Assembly: GCA_022712235.1 (NCBI GenBank)
Contig: JALAGW010000080.1
Span: 1 to 5,038 of the forward strand
Length of the DNA stretch: 5,038 nt
Direction of reading: 5' to 3'
Source of the DNA: Brevundimonas sp.
GTDB taxonomy: Bacteria > Pseudomonadota > Alphaproteobacteria > Caulobacterales > Caulobacteraceae
Under the pieces are notes generated by a model. The model had not been told where the DNA came from. It worked only from the letters and a program-made list of their open reading frames with translations, and made no database searches. Within the stretch, counting starts at the first letter, position 1, and every line of letters begins with the position of its first letter. Shown here one piece after another: positions 3,684 through 5,038 of this stretch. Made by a program: the position numbers and the translations under genes.

Positions 3684-5038
3684 ATGTCTTCAATCTTCGG
3701 ATTCCCGGAATTCCTGACCGCTCTGGCGCTACTGATGCTGGTCTATGGCGTCAGTGATCCCCGCTATCGATTCAGGATTCACGCGGCGCCGCTGCCGCTG
3801 CCGCAGATCACTTTCTGGTCCATACTTGTCATCGGCGGCGGCTCGCTGCTGATTGATGTCTGGTACGCCGAGGGGTGGCCCACCGCACCCGGCCTAGTCG
3901 GGCGTGCAGGGCTTCAGGCGGTTCTGGCGCTGGCCTTCCTCGGGATGACCATTCTCTGGGTCGCGACGGCCTATGTAGCTCCGCCTCGTTTCGGTCCGCG
4001 CAACGCAAAGCACTTCTATGATGCGGTCCTCTGGCGGATCATGAAAGGCGACGAACGCGACATGGCCGTGGCAGCAGCCGAGCTAGCCGCCTCGATGAAG
4101 CAGATCGTTCGGCACTGTCCGCCAGTCTCTCACCGTGGAGAGACACTCCAGCCGCCAACCGACGTGCAACTTCACGCCCACCGGCTTCTGCTCCTGATCG
4201 GCAATCGCCGTTTCTGCAAACAGGTGGTGCGGAGTTCACCCGAGACGGCGATCAATCTGTTTTATGGGATGTCAGACTCGGGAAAACGAAGACTGCCGGT
4301 TCGACCATTCGTTCAGAGCCTGATGGTCGAGGCCCTCAAGCATGAAGACTCCATGCTGTACGATGAGGCCGATGAGTTCGGCTCGGATCTCGTGGGCGTT
4401 GCTAAGCCCTTTAGCAGAGCCCTCTTCGGCGACTATCAGCTCGTAGAGACACTCCAGAGCCTTATGGCGTCCCCGACGGATCTCGGCTCGAGCAAACTCG
4501 ACATGACGGCGGCCCAATACGAAGCCTATGGGTCCGCCAGCCTCATCTTCGTGGAGGCCTTCCTCAAAGAGCCCAACAAGCCGGAACACTCATACGCGCT
4601 TGCCAGTGTGTTCGACACCATGAGGTGGGCGAGTACGGGGGCCTATCGCCTCAGCGACATCATCGAGCACCCATGGGAACAGGAGCCTGCACGCCGCATC
4701 CGCGTCGCCGTGCGTTTCATCGATCGAGTGATGAAGCTGCTCGAAAGCGTGAAGCGCCGGCCTGTCGGCCGCGCCAGGCAAGACCACTATGGCATTCCCC
4801 GGGACATCTACGACATGGTCGGCCAGCTAATGTTCGAGATCGTCGACGAGGTATCCGCGATTAAGGGGGAGCCGGATCGTACCTGGACGCTCCATCACAA
4901 CATGGTTTGGGGAGAATTTTTCGGATTTGAGTCCGGCCCGGAATGGAATGCCGCGCGCCGCCGTCTGGTGAGACGGCTTCACGCCCACCTGGCCGAGATG
5001 GACAAGTTCGCCAACTTCCTCTCGGCGCGGTTGCTAGG
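3684..5038 (+). CDS. Large hypothetical membrane-anchored protein, 3' partial
   Basis: An uninterrupted frame of 451 codons runs from ATG 3684 to the window edge without a stop. The start is the first canonical one after an in-frame stop at 3591 and lies immediately before the first hydrophobic helix; no good ribosome binding site is seen (GGAG is about 30 bases away), so the start is less certain. Three membrane helices are visible: about 9-23 (EFLTALALLMLVYGV), 42-60 (ITFWSILVIGGGSLLIDVW), and 75-98 (GLQAVLALAFLGMTILWVATAY). From about 101 on the protein is soluble, charged and largely helical, with motifs such as FGPRNAKHFYDAVLWR (103-118), FVEAFLKEPNKPEHSYALAS (289-308) and WTLHHNMVWGEFFGFESG (401-418). 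I recognise no family or catalytic motif. The N-terminal anchor with a long tail suggests an inner-membrane protein facing the cytosol; a defence effector or a conserved cargo protein are only guesses. Minus-strand frames inside it are shadows. Confidence 0.8.
   Translation, partial: MSSIFGFPEFLTALALLMLVYGVSDPRYRFRIHAAPLPLPQITFWSILVIGGGSLLIDVWYAEGWPTAPGLVGRAGLQAVLALAFLGMTILWVATAYVAPPRFGPRNAKHFYDAVLWRIMKGDERDMAVAAAELAASMKQIVRHCPPVSHRGETLQPPTDVQLHAHRLLLLIGNRRFCKQVVRSSPETAINLFYGMSDSGKRRLPVRPFVQSLMVEALKHEDSMLYDEADEFGSDLVGVAKPFSRALFGDYQLVETLQSLMASPTDLGSSKLDMTAAQYEAYGSASLIFVEAFLKEPNKPEHSYALASVFDTMRWASTGAYRLSDIIEHPWEQEPARRIRVAVRFIDRVMKLLESVKRRPVGRARQDHYGIPRDIYDMVGQLMFEIVDEVSAIKGEPDRTWTLHHNMVWGEFFGFESGPEWNAARRRLVRRLHAHLAEMDKFANFLSARLL

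Noticed and set aside
3351..3685. Two overlapping minus-strand frames (88 and 72 residues)
   Set aside because: No recognisable motif, no good ribosome binding site, and one overlaps the sigma-region-4 gene while both overlap each other.
4272..4589. Minus-strand frame of 105 residues, and others at 4039-4239 and 4590-4787
   Set aside because: They lie entirely inside the 451-codon open frame on the + strand, which has membrane helices and continuous coding character; these are shadows.

Overview
The window looks like part of an integrative and conjugative element (ICE) or conjugative-type genomic island from a high-GC alphaproteobacterium. Caulobacterales or Sphingomonadales (for example Brevundimonas, Caulobacter or Sphingomonas) fit best, but this rests on the gene families and GC-rich codon use and not on any species-specific marker. 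The left third carries the three-gene run DUF2840 protein - TraF-like S26 signal peptidase - lytic transglycosylase. From my knowledge of such elements, this run is a conserved core block of alphaproteobacterial ICEs related to the Mesorhizobium symbiosis islands.

Layout. Positions 2-1652 (+ strand): DUF2840 protein (5' end cut by the window edge), TraF-like peptidase and secreted lytic transglycosylase, joined by 4-base ATGA stop/start overlaps and so probably one transcript. Positions 1653-1973: about 320 bases with no convincing gene but with several inverted repeats. In related elements a relaxase gene (DUF3363/RlxS type) is expected near here; none is present in this window, so the stretch is a candidate oriT or regulatory region. 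Positions 1974-2204 (- strand): a small XRE-type helix-turn-helix repressor. Positions 2205-2342: a comparatively AT-rich divergent promoter region.

Positions 2343-3408 (+ strand): three small genes coupled by 4-base overlaps. They encode an all-helical protein of unknown function, a HEPN-like helical protein, and a stand-alone sigma-70 region-4-type DNA-binding protein. With the divergent XRE gene they look like a self-regulated accessory cassette; whether it acts in element control, as a toxin-antitoxin or defence system, or otherwise cannot be decided from sequence alone. Positions 3409-3683: a gap with no supported gene. From 3684 to the right edge a long open frame (451 codons, no stop) encodes a protein with three predicted membrane helices followed by a soluble region of about 350 residues that I cannot assign to any family.

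Taken together: the left block belongs to the conjugation machinery (periplasmic/inner-membrane processing and cell-wall opening for the mating apparatus), while everything right of about 1974 looks like accessory cargo placed where the core would normally continue. The most worthwhile targets are the inverted-repeat intergenic region, the HEPN-like/sigma-region-4 operon, and the large unassigned membrane protein.
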